A stretch of DNA of 64,000 nt from Cristatella mucedo (Eukaryota > Bryozoa > Phylactolaemata > Cristatellidae): NCBI GenBank assembly GCA_009760855.2, contig WPIO01000091.1, forward strand, positions 1,523,501 through 1,587,500. The letters run 5' to 3'. Both the position numbers and the translations under genes were made by a program. Numbering within the stretch: the first letter of the stretch is position 1; each line of letters starts with the position of its first letter. The notes under the pieces were generated by a model. The model worked only from the letters and a program-made list of their open reading frames with translations. It ran no database searches and was not told where the DNA came from. Shown here one piece after another: positions 9,641 through 20,359 of the stretch.

Positions 9641-12095
9641 TACAAGCCACTTCACCTTTGCAACTCAGTTGTTGGCCAGTCTCTTAAAGTTCGCCTACAG
9701 ATTTTCTGCTCGCTACAAATAATGGGGTTACTTTTCTGTGATCGGTTGGTCCAGGAGAAGCTAGATGTATTTCTGCTTGCCGAAGCTTTGATACAGCCTT
9801 GTTCCAGTAACTGTCCATCTGAGACTAGCCAACCCGGGTTGTCATTTTATCAATCCATGCGTTCTGACAAGGTTAGTGGCACGGTTGAACTCGTTGTTCA
9901 TGAATTATTTTGCTATAACATTTGCAGTTTTTCGCATGGCCATCGTTTGAATCAGTTGCAATCAGATCTACAACCAATACAGTGCCTCTCACTGTTGTAA
10001 TTTACCTCCCTCATTGTGGCTGTCCTAATTGGTTTATATAATTTATTTTAGAGTTCCTCACATAATAATTGCGTTTGACGGGCCGTTAGTGTGTGCTCGA
10101 GACTAAACAATTTACGTTAACGACTCTAGCATCAGTCAGGTCCACTCATTACTTGACTGTATGCAGTGTTTTTGTTTGATTCAACACTTTAATCATGCCA
10201 CCCATGTCGTTGGCCATATTCCAGATTTCGAGATCACGAAGGATGTCATCCCCACTGATAATGTAATATGCCCTTTGACCCTATCGGATCATTGTTCTGT
10301 CTCGGTAGCTGTTCCTGCTCCCTTGCACTTTCGGAGTAATGTTGAAGTTGTCAAGCCACTTCACTTACAAAGCATCGGCATAGACAAGTTTTGAAATATA
10401 TTGGTGGTGCTGGTCCTTTTGATCTGCACCCATGCTTATCCAACATCCTCGATACTGTAACTGATACAGTGAACATGACACATTACAAATGTTCTTGCAG
10501 GCAAGCTGCCTTTTATTCAATCCACATACAGTGTAGTCAAGATTCCTTTCTGTTTTAAACACTTAAAAAACTTCGTGCCGTGGTTAGTGCCAGCTTAAAG
10601 TAATTTCAAGAAATCGGGGTGGGATGCAGATCTAGTAAATTTAAAAGACTTGTTTCGAGTTTACGGCCGAAACCTTAACAAAGCCATGGCTTGTTTTTTC
10701 ACTAAAATGCTAAATTCTAGCCAGTTGGATCTAATGCAGATTTATACTACAGTAAACCATTTACAGGCCAAAGCTAAAAAGTTTGACTCCCCAGATGTTA
10801 CCAGCTCAGTCAACCATGTTTAAGCCTTCATTACTGAAGCATTTGTGTACATTCATGGTTCCATAAAGCTCCTCCCATTAAGGAATCGTGGGATCACAAC
10901 CTGTGCCATTCCTAAAAGGTTTTCCGAGGTTTCTGCATGCCGTGTGGCTACCTTAGTAATTGACTAGCAAAAAAGACTGTGTCTCCTGAAGACCCTGTAC
11001 CATTGCCTCTGTTATTTTTGCTGGAAGTAAAACTTAGCCAAGCCTTAACCAAAATATTTAATTCTTCTTTGGTAAAGAGGTCGTACCCAAGTCCTTCAAA
11101 TAGGCAATCATTAGACGTATACTTAAAAATTCTGGATTAGATACAGAGGTCACTGCAAACTATCACACAGTCTCCATTCTTCCTTTCACATAAAAGATTC
11201 CTGAAACAATTGTTGCTAAACTGCTGTTTGGACACATTTTCAAAAAAAAATGAAATGTCACAAACATTTCTATCGGGATTCAAGAGGCAGCTTTCTACTG
11301 AAACGGTTCTCCTCCGTGTAACCAATAACATTCTCATAACAATAACATATGCGATAATGATCACCGAAATGTCACTGTTCTACCTCTGCTATATCTGTTA
11401 GATTCCTTTGGAAACAATTGATCAAGATGTTCTGTTTATAAAATTGAGATCAACAATGAATCTGGTAGATGAGGCACTTGATTTAGCCAGCATATCTCTT
11501 CTACCATCTCCGTTTTACCTCGATGTACTATTCCAAAGTTACATCTCGCGAGACGAGTGCTACAGCACTTGTCTCGAAGGTGCTGGTTTAGGTATGCGAC
11601 TTGCCAAAAGTCTGGATAGCTTAGGCGAGGATAGCCCACTCAAATGTATACATTCATGTTGGACCTCCGCTCTTGACTCACTTACATCAGGCGTATCTGT
11701 GTAGTGCAATCAGGAGAAAAAAATGCAGGCAAAAATTGGTTTCCAGGATTCGGTCGGCATTGTGACAGCTGCCATCCCAGTCTTTTCTCTCTGACATGCA
11801 CTCGCTTCCAATCGGGGTGCATATCGGCTTTAAAGTTGTGTCGCTTATTTTGAGGTGCATTGGTCTTCTAAATTCAGCTTAAATATCAGAACAACCCCCT
11901 AACCCGCCAAGGAATATTACCAATAACTTTCCTCACTCTGTGGTTTACAGAGTCATCGAACTAAAATTGGCCCCTTGTCTAGCCATCGGTCTATATCGTG
12001 TGCTCACAGAGGCTACAACTCACTCGTAAGTGATGTCGTGACATCACCTGATTTAAGGACTTTATCAAAAGAAGCTACCGACGCTTGTGTTTCTG
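9640..12095 (+). mobile_element. Decayed L2/CR1 LINE with endonuclease and RT remnants
   Basis: This is a heavily mutated, nearly complete LINE in the + direction. Endonuclease landmarks in order are KPLHLCNS (about 9645), LVQEKLDVFLLAEALIQP (about 9750) and LTLSDHCSVSVAVPAPLHF (about 10280), the last resembling the SDH end of the domain. RT landmarks follow: DPVPLPLLFLLE (about 11000), FLSGFKRQLSTETVLLRVTN (about 11265), ETIDQDVLFIKLRS (about 11412), a C-terminal stretch around 11790-11900, and SDVVTSPDLRTLSKEA (about 12035). Stops and frameshifts separate them. It fills the position taken by RT scraps in the other units. Confidence 0.65.
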
Positions 12096-12451
12096 ACAGG
12101 ATATGCTGGATTCTTATAATTTGACAATCGTTAGCTTGTTACAACTAATCCTACTAGCCATTTTTAAACCGACACGTTAGAACCATTTTGTGCCGGTTGA
12201 TAATGTAAATGATATCAATAACTGTTGGATTATGCTTCTGTTACAGCACATACATGTGCCTAGATAGTGTCGATCTCTGTGAATGCAATGCGGATGAATA
12301 CGTATCGTCATTTAAAGGACTCATTCATGTTCACGAACCTTTGAGTTAGCAACCATATCAGAGATTTACCAGTACAGTTTTTCAAATGCTAAATAACAGC
12401 CTGCTCATTAGTTATTCACGGGATTCAAATTCCGTAACTGAGTACACTGGA

Positions 12452-12489
12452 TTACATAAACTCACCATATCTCTTGCTCAGTCCATCGA
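12452..12489 (-). pseudogene. Orphan exon 3, unit B (YGEFM)
   Basis: The minus strand has acceptor ctttatag at 12490-12497, then VDGLSKR-YGEFM and an immediate stop in the family frame. The Lys-Arg site is kept, Gly3 of the YGGFM core is Glu (GGA to GAG), and TAA directly follows Met. No exon 1 or 2 can be found within the next 3 kb upstream, where the unit is rearranged. As a peptide it would be a bare pentapeptide, but nothing indicates expression. Confidence 0.5.
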
Positions 12490-12599
12490 CTATAAAGCAC
12501 AACCATTAGGGCTGGCGATTTGTCGCGAAAGCAAAGCACGATTTGATAACAAATACGACCAAGTGAATTGATATAATAGGACCAACAATTGCAGTGCAG

Positions 12600-13640
12600 T
12601 GAATTGCATAACTTAGCATTACTGCACAGGCGTAGGGATTGTTATTCTTGTTTAGCCTTGATTAGGTTGAATGCTTAGCAAACCTTAGTGTCGTTGTGGG
12701 AACACCTGAAACTCCCGCAAAGTGTGCATGACAATTTTGCCAACTAAAACGTTTTTCGTTCCGAATACCTACTTAAAATATCGGCAATGAACATCGATGA
12801 ATTGCCTTTTAGCCATCATGTTCGCTAAGTTGTTAGCTTTCCCAATCAAATTAATCACTGTTTTACGAGAAAGCACGTGACAGTTCTTAAATCTTACAAC
12901 AGCGATCAACCAAAACTCTAATGATTTGCATTGTACATTAGCAGTTGGGTTTAAGCTCAGCTGGCTAGCACGAGTCGTAAACTATTTTGACCTCCTCAAA
13001 CACTTTATAACGTATTTGTAAGCACTCTTTATAAAGCACAATTAAAAGTCCAACAGGCTGTGCAGTAATTTTTAGCTTTGTAGCATTAAACATCGTACTT
13101 CACTTTACAATCTACTGGAAACTATTAAGGTGTTGATAAAGTTACAATTTTTGGCAGCCTTTGCACTCATCCTTCACATCTGGTAAAGTCAGAATTTATG
13201 CAATTAGAATGCTCCAACAGTCTGTGATGGTTTTTATTATTCGCAAGATATTGCTTTGTCGCCGTCAAATAGGTAGCTTATTCTAAAGACTGAAGTTTCG
13301 CAATGTGCTGTGAATACTAGCCGCAGCAAGCATCCAGCATTTCGATGGCTTTCCCGGCCTAGTACTAGCTCCAAGCCGGCCCCTAAGGTCTGTCATAATA
13401 GATGTAAAGTTTAACGTAGATAAGGCAGCTCTCTTTGAGACTATCGTCTCTGTAAGAGCCTACAAAAATCCGTGGTAACAATAAACTGTCATGCTATCAG
13501 AAAACCGAAAATAAATCTTAAACCCGACATTTAAAAAAGTCCCGAGAGTTCCACTGAATGTTGAATATTCTAGAAATTATATAACAATTTCTTTTGGTGA
13601 CGACCAACATGCCGTCTCTTTAAAAAAAGGAAGAAATGGT
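12600..13640. repeat. Unit B spacer blocks
   Basis: The 12600-13080 part corresponds to sequence downstream of exon 3 in other units. The 13080-13300 part matches 48030-48260, and 13310-13640 is the microsatellite leader block. No coding sequence is visible. Confidence 0.4.
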
Positions 13641-13643
13641 TAA

Positions 13644-13665
13644 GTATATATATATATATATATAT
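13644..13665. repeat. (TA)n microsatellite
   Basis: A 22-bp TA run follows a copy of the leader block. It is much shorter than the equivalent tracts at 14224 and 30386. Confidence 0.9.
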
Positions 13666-13800
13666 CTTTTTTTTTCGTTGGGCTCTCTTGCTGATGTCAG
13701 AGCAGTCAGATTGACTGGTTTTCAGCGATGCATTGCAGGGTTGACCCTAGGGTGGAAGCCTCACTCCTCGAGGCTTACACCCGATTATCGCATTATTCCG

Positions 13801-13869
13801 TTCAGATCAATGCAACGTAGGAGTACGACAGTGGGAATAGGGTCCAAAGGACTTGTTGCCTTCTTTGAG
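13801..13869 (-). mobile_element. Internal LINE fragment (no 3' end)
   Basis: About 68 bases match the interior of the LINE at 5903-5970 ('cagatcaatgcaacgtaggag', 'acagtgggaatagggtcca'). The fragment carries neither the 3' hairpin nor the ATT tail, so it is not an ordinary 5'-truncated insertion. It is flanked by unrelated GC-richer sequence (13680-13800). Confidence 0.7.
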
Positions 13870-14114
13870 AAAATTGCATTTCTTTTTTGTACTTTTGTTG
13901 CCAAAAGAAAGAAGTGTGATGGCTCCTGGCTAATCAGTGGATAAATACCAATTTTCTAACTCTGATGAGCAAGGTCCACCACAGCTGAATATCTCTATCT
14001 TAACTGGCTGAACTGCTGTAGCCAGTTGGTGCCTCTGGTCACATCAGGACAATACACCGGAAGTCCCTTCCTTGTACTTTAAAGCAGTTGGTGACAGATA
14101 TTGCTCGGCTAGGC

Positions 14115-14224
14115 TGTATTTATCGTTGAATTTTGAATATTCTAGAAATTGTGTAAACCATTCTTTTTATGAACGACTGACAAACGTTCCCCTTTAAAGT
14201 ACACGCTGACATATTGAAGAAGTG

Positions 14225-14257
<33 letters not shown>

Positions 14258-14285
14258 TATATATATATAATACATATATATATAT

Positions 14286-14343
<58 letters not shown>

Positions 14344-14375
14344 TATATATATACATGTATATATATATACATATA

Positions 14376-14421
<46 letters not shown>
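14115..14421. repeat. Second leader block with long (TA)n tract
   Basis: The 14115-14222 part repeats the end of the leader block ('gaattttgaatattctagaaat', 'acgctgacatattgaagaagtg'). It is followed by about 200 bp of TA repeats (14224-14421) with ACATGTA interruptions. The ORFs in the tract (poly Tyr-Ile) are artefacts. Confidence 0.85.
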
Positions 14422-14425
<4 letters not shown>

Positions 14426-14429
14426 TTAC

Positions 14430-15755
14430 TGGGGCGCAACAACAAGCTTCTCGTACTTATTTAAACAAAGGTATGTGAAAGGTAGTTGCATATTAGATGG
14501 TGAAATAGGTATCAAACTGATTTTAAGGCTTTCGAGATCAACCTTATTCGTGTTTTAAATATCGCGTATTGATTCGTTTGGATAGTGTGCAGCAGCTAGT
14601 GACATACCTCTTTCATTGCATATTAGGAATACAGGTAGCCTTTCAGCAGTTTGAAGTTATGACTATATTGTACACCTTTGAAATTTCTTACAACGGCTGA
14701 TGGCAATTGAATATATTTTATCCCGGCAGAAGAATTACTCAGGTCTAAATTAACGAATGAGATGGATAATGTTATCTGGTGATGGTATAATATTAAAAAG
14801 TCAGTTGTCGAATATTCTTGTCGAGGGAGCCCTGCTTTTTGGTCGCAATGGTTTATATGATTGTTTTATTGCCTCAATTTTTCTTTCTTTACATTTGAAC
14901 TGTTGACACATATGTTGATTTGATGTACCGAACTCGATAATTACTCGAAAAAATAAGGGTGTTATTTCACAAATGAGCGATTTATTATCGCATTGTGCTT
15001 CAAAGCAGTAATTGAATTCAAATCAGTAATTCAATTAAATCAGTAACTGAATGACTTAAACGAGTAAAGAGTCTAAGTATCCGAAGGAGCTATAGCCCAA
15101 GTCACTGATGGGAGGCCAGTTGGTAAAATGGAGTTGCCATTTTTGTATTACGTCGTTGAAAAATTGCGACGAACATTTAAGCATAAATTAATCCTCAATG
15201 TATGACGGGCTGTAGAGTATTATAATGGGGGTTTCTTAATGGAGTGTACGTTCATCGCTTGTGATTTTGACGAGTTTTGGAGCAGAAGTGGCCCTGTAAT
15301 AATAGAATACTAGAGTATGAGGAACTAAATTCCCTAGCTGATCGGTATCAGCATATTCATGTTTTATGGTTTCAAAATTATGAGCTCAGAGGCCCTGGTT
15401 TTTGCAACTTTTAACAGAGGCCGAGTGAAAATGTTATCATTTTTACTAAGCAGATATTTGTATAGCTAGTGGGAGCAACGATAAATATTGAAGCTGCAAA
15501 CTCAAAAGATTCAGCCTATGTGTTAAAAAAATTAAGGCTATACAGGTGTTAGGGTCCGACGCCAGATTTGACAGTCAGAAAAACGTCTCAGTAAAACTAT
15601 GCCGCTTACAGCTCAGTCCTCTACAGATTAACAGTAAAGAAGGTGCTATTGTCAGTGCCTTGGTCCAACTAAAGCCACGGGCTGCTCTAACCAACACGTG
15701 TCTTGCTGCGGTCCATCATTATCGAGCTGACAAGTCACCTTTAAAAGTTACACAA
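14430..15755. other. Block shared with 31080 and 49080, then unassigned
   Basis: The 14510-14800 part matches 31080-31350 and 49080-49330 ('aggaatacaggtagc...gcagcagtt', 'tatcccggc.gaagaa', 'ataatgttatctg.tgatg'). From about 14900 to 15755 I see no gene; the short ORF at 15546 has no recognisable features. Confidence 0.4.
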
Positions 15756-16256
15756 GGTTTGGTGTTAACTCTTTGACCAAAACTATTTATTCTTTTCCTC
15801 TGTGAAAACACTATAGAAAACAGAAATTTCTCATGAATTCAGTGCTGAATTTAACCTGAGGTATCTGTCAGAAAAACCAACAGACTCAACAATAACGGCA
15901 AACAAACTTGACACGATCAATTCTGACATTGGGTGTCAGTTTTTGACCAATTTACCTAGATTAAGCATTGAAAACGCAATTATATTCTAACTCGAAATTG
16001 ACCTTTTGGTTTGGTGTTAACTCTTTGACCAAAACTATTTATTCTTTTCCTCTGTGAAAATACTATAGAAAACAGAAATTTTTCATGAATTCAGTGCTGA
16101 ATTTAACCTGAGGTATCTGTCAGAAAAACCAACAGACTCAACATAAACGGCAAACAAACTTGACACGATCAATTCTGACATTGAGTGTCAGTTTTTGACC
16201 AATTTACCTAGATTAAGCATTGAAAACGCAATTATATTCTAACTCGAAATTGACCT
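15756..16256. repeat. 249-bp tandem duplication (two near-identical copies)
   Basis: The stretches 15756-16004 and 16008-16256 are direct repeats, both starting ggtttggtgttaac and ending ctcgaaattgacct. They differ at only a few positions (aaaacactat / aaaatactat, gggtgtc / gagtgtc, an indel near caacaataacgg / caacataaacgg). Such similarity means this duplication is far younger than the surrounding units. The block has no open frame of note. Confidence 0.9.
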
Positions 16257-16259
16257 CAA

Positions 16260-17065
16260 ATATACAGCACGATAAGGATAATTGTCACTTGTCTTTCATG
16301 ATGCTATCGGGCGATCAAAACTATTTTGCTGCACTTAAGCTGCTTACTCTGATAACCACCCCAAGCTTGCAAGCTTGATTATGGGGACGTTGTTCATTTC
16401 ATTTTTATGCATTGAACCTCATGCGAATGTTTAATGTTTGCTTGCTTAGGATTTTTCTACTTCAACCATATATAATGAATTCGTCGATGCAGCTTTGCAA
16501 AAAGGGTTTGCGTGAAGCAACTTTCCTCCACAGGAGAGTATTAATCATATGCAGCTGTTATTAATCGACGGAAAAAGAGTAAAATGTCTACCCGTAGCCC
16601 CATTTGGGAATGATACTCAGAAACAGGCAGATTTTTCCGGAAATTAATCAAAATCTTCTATCCAAAAACTATAGTTTCCATTACAAAGCACTACTGCGAG
16701 ACTTTTCAAAAAAGTTTCTGTTGTGTTTAGTTGCTTGTTGTCGCTTCCATTATAGTCCTATTCAATTGTTTCAGTCGCCTTTGACTGTTGGGAATTCAAT
16801 TCAAATGGAGGTGATATAATCAGTATGGTTAATCGATTCGTAGCTTTAGCTGTGCTTTTATAATGGTATAGTAGTTTCGCTCAATTGACGGTTTATCAAG
16901 TCATCTAGAGCAATTATAAGTTCGTTCAAAAGAGTGACATCGTAGTATAGTGTTCAGCTACTAAATACTGGGTCGACTGTTATTTATCTATTTCTTGCTG
17001 CAAAGCATCTTAAGGATCCTTAAATAGCCCTATTCGTTGCCTTGGTGCTCATTTGACTACACTGC
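16260..17065. other. No recognisable feature
   Basis: This is AT-rich sequence with only short ORFs. I see no match to the array blocks and no motif that I can name. Confidence 0.4.
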
Positions 17066-17069
17066 TGGA

Positions 17070-17149
17070 ATTCCCTTTGCAGCTAATGTAAAGCACCTAG
17101 AGAGAGATTAAGTTATCTGAAGGAACTTTGTCAGGTGCATTAGTATTAA
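17070..17149 (+). mobile_element. 3'-terminal LINE fragment
   Basis: About 80 bases match the last part of the LINE family in sense orientation: 'tttgcagctaatgtaaagcacctagagagagatta', then 'ggaactttgtcaggtgcattagtatta'. Several substitutions weaken the terminal hairpin, so this is an old copy. Confidence 0.65.
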
Positions 17150-18004
17150 GCAACAAAATCTCTGTGTCAAAATACGGCTGATCGTCGGCAGCGTTTAAAT
17201 TATTAATGAGTTTAGGTTGGGGGATTACAGTGGCAAGGGAAAGAGTAGACAATGTAATAGGAATTTATTCTAAATTACGTATTTAGACTACAACACACTT
17301 GAAAAGCTACTAAATGATTGCGTATCTTTTGCATCAACCTTATAATTTCAGCAACAGAGACAGCACAAAAACGGTGGCAAACTAATACCTGTGTTGCATA
17401 GGCCGGACCATTGGAAGTGGACCAGTGTTTCTTATCAATCTTTCCAAAAGGTGACCAGATATTTACCATAGCAAACGAAAAGTGGTGACGCAAGTGAACA
17501 TTCTTGTGAAGTGTATTACGTGCTTGCAATATTTCAAAGTGTCGCAACGTGGGACTAACTGCCTTGACTTGAAGCCTCTTCATCTGGATTGCCGTTGGAG
17601 CCATTCGAATTGTTCCGTTCTGGCAAGCCTTATAACGAATTTAGCTTCCTTTCCTTGCCTACTTGGCTTCTGGAAAATTGACAAACTAATGCCGATACCA
17701 CAGAGAGAACAGGCGAAGAGAATCCGTTGCTTTACCAGGACAAAAGGTATGTGATTTTAATAGCGGATGCTCAGAATGTTTCGATGCATTTCCGCTGCAT
17801 TCAGTAAGAGCTCAAAAAGCAGGCTTCTGTCAAAGATAAATTGGCACCAGTATTCACGGAGCTCCAATATATCCCATCGTATGAATCAAACTTTAAAGTA
17901 TATGCTTGTATTTTTCTGTAGTTTCAGTAAATCAACCCACATATTGCAACGAAGTCATCATTAAGCTGAAAATACTTGTGATAATGTATGAATGAGTGAG
18001 GTAG

Positions 18005-18005
<1 letters not shown>
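17150..18005. other. No recognisable feature
   Basis: Overlapping ORFs of about 90-110 codons exist on both strands here (17275-17754), but none shows a domain, a signal peptide or splice-site support. I do not call a gene. Confidence 0.35.
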
Positions 18006-18007
<2 letters not shown>

Positions 18008-18065
<58 letters not shown>

Positions 18066-18146
18066 GACAGAGAGAGACAGAGAGAGAGACAGAGAGAGAC
18101 AGAGAGAGACAGAGACAGGAAGAGAAAATGGAAGAGAGAGAGAGAA

Positions 18147-18182
<36 letters not shown>

Positions 18183-18243
18183 GGGGAGAGAGAGGGAGGG
18201 AGAGAGAGTGGGAGAGAGAGGGAGGGAGAGAGAGGGAGAGGGA
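18008..18243. repeat. (GA)n microsatellite with CAGA and GGGA variants
   Basis: About 235 bp of purine-rich GA repeat, imperfect from about 18057. The long ORFs on both strands (Arg-Glu and Ser-Leu runs) are artefacts of the repeat. Confidence 0.95.
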
Positions 18244-18249
18244 GACAGC

Positions 18250-18925
18250 AGCTTTTAAGAATTAATTCCATAACAGTGATAGATAGCTTTTACAGTAATT
18301 TACAGGCTAAATACTATTATCAGTTTGATGAGGCCATCGAACAAATTGCCCAAATGGGACACAACCGAAACTCCGAGTCAATTATTTTGACACGCGACTT
18401 AAAATCTTACAATACAATCTGCCAACTTATTACAAAAAGTTGAACAAGAGATTTCACAGTGATCATCTGTACCTTCTTTTTTACACTAATTTAATATTAC
18501 AAAATGACACTATCCAGGAAAAGTTATAAGGCTTCATTTGCAAAGATAAATTCATACTTGAAGTTACCTGTCTACTAACTTCAAGCAGGTTTTTGACAGG
18601 TCGTTGCAGTGTCTCAGGAGAGACAACTTTCCGACTTTAGTTCATTGCACGATTCGCCCGACTTGATGGGAAATACACGATGCACATGCATATTTTTTAA
18701 ATATAATAAGGCAATTTGTTTAGCTTGAAGGATAGATCTAGAATTTAGTATTGGGTATTTCTGACAATTTGAAATTAAAATAAATTAGAGGAAATTCATC
18801 GCTTCCTTGTGAGACTTTGAGTTATCTTATGGGTATAGCACATATTCCTATTTTTTCATCAGCCACCCGATTTTTTGTTGCTAAGATTTTGTGGGATATA
18901 TTATCAGATCTTTAAATGCTAATGA
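18250..18925. other. No recognisable feature
   Basis: AT-rich sequence with no gene or array block that I can identify. Confidence 0.35.
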
Positions 18926-18927
18926 TA

Positions 18928-19326
18928 TTAGAATACATCAAATCCAGACATGTTATGTCGTTCAGGGAAAAGGAGCTGATTCGTTAGAAGCAATCTCTTA
19001 ATAGCTAATACAACTGTGACGAAATTTACGTCACACCGGCAGCCACATAATAAGCGAATATCATGTGCGTTTGTTACTCCAAATGATCGTTGCCATGCCC
19101 GTGGCATTCTTTGCGAACCAGCAGCACTTATGCTACAACCCTGTATTGGTTTTTCTTTTCCCTTCAACTGCATTTTACTTAAATATGCATCATTAGAACT
19201 GGCTGCTTCACAATGACAAGACTCATGTGCCTGCGGCCACTCACAAAATTCATCTGTGATCTGCATTATTTTTTCATGCCACGCTACTCGCTGAATATGA
19301 TAAAATATGCACACACCAAGACTCAA
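18928..19326 (-). other. 132-codon open frame, unassigned
   Basis: This is one of the longer non-repeat ORFs in the window. It is Cys-rich in places (HESCHCEAASS; LLCGCRCDV), with a hydrophobic-leaning N-terminus (MSLGVCIFYHIQRVAW). I recognise no domain. No TATA box, AATAAA or splice pattern was evident around it, and there is no second copy in the window to test conservation. It may be an exon or transposon remnant, or chance. Confidence 0.2.
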
Positions 19327-19329
19327 AGA

Positions 19330-20355
19330 GTTAAGCAGCTAGTCGTTTCAATTGTACGACTTTGTCCGCCGCATTGAGGATTGTAGTAACAAATGAAAAA
19401 ATTAGGTTCTATGGGAACCTAATGATTGGGCTAAGAAGCCCAAACGACTTAGATTTAGAGCATTCTTAATGATAAGCTGTTGGACAGCTGGCAAGTGTGC
19501 TTGGTAAGTGCCAGCAGACTATTGATGTTACAGCTGATTTATAACGCGAGTTTTCAGCCAAGTTGTATGTGGAATTTACAGAATGGGGTATAACGGTTTG
19601 ACTGCCTCTCGATGACTCTTGTGTAGAGAGTCGACCTGCGCTTGTCAGTCTAATGCTTAAGGTGAACGAGCCGTACTCACTCTGTCCGAAATGAATCTTA
19701 ACGAATGTATTTACGTGGATCAAGTTGTCACTACCGTATTCTCCTACATAGTGAAGATCATGAACTGGAACTATGTTCTTTAATGGTTCAAAACTAAGAG
19801 ATTAGTTAATAGATCGAACGATCAGTTGTTCTTGTATAGCTCGTCGTGGCCTTAGTAGTGAAATCATTTTCTTAAAAGTACAACCGCGATGATACTCCGG
19901 TTGTGTGGGGCTGAAGGAACGTGAGCATGAGTTCGTTGAAAAGTGACCGATCTGCTCACGGAGATCCCTCTGTGCTGACCCCCAGTCCAACGTTTATAAA
20001 AGAAATCAATCGATCGCTATATTCCATTTGATTGCACATCTTTCCGTTTTCAACGGTGCTCTTGCTAACTATACTCCCTGTATTGATCTAATCGTGACCC
20101 TTTGATAACTGATAAAGTAAACTTGATTTGTCTCCGAATATTTCTGGATGTTCTTTGGGAAAATCTTTACTAAGTATACTTATCAAGACTGGTAACAGCA
20201 TGAATAACAACCACTGTCGTTCGAACTCGGATCCTCTCAATGCACTAATATTGTTTTTCAAGTCTAAAGTGTAATCCTTTAAAAGTTACACTAGTTAGAA
20301 AGTTAAGCTAGCCTGCACTTACGCTCTTTGGAGACATTTTTCAACTACGAATTTA
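19330..20355. other. No recognisable feature
   Basis: Short ORFs only. A small inverted repeat (ttgggctaagaagcccaa, about 19428-19445) is too short to interpret. Confidence 0.35.
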
Positions 20356-20359
20356 TTGT

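Noticed and set aside
12955-12990. tRNA A-box-like stretch (aagctcagctggctagcacg)
   Set aside because: It is a degraded version of a unit spacer that has no such match in sister copies, and no B box follows.
14120-14445. Overlapping Tyr-Ile ORFs
   Set aside because: These are translations of the (TA)n tract. The same holds for the ORFs at 27464-27740 and 30314-30679.
17924-18271. Ser-Leu and Arg-Glu rich ORFs on both strands
   Set aside because: They are translations of the (GA)n tract.
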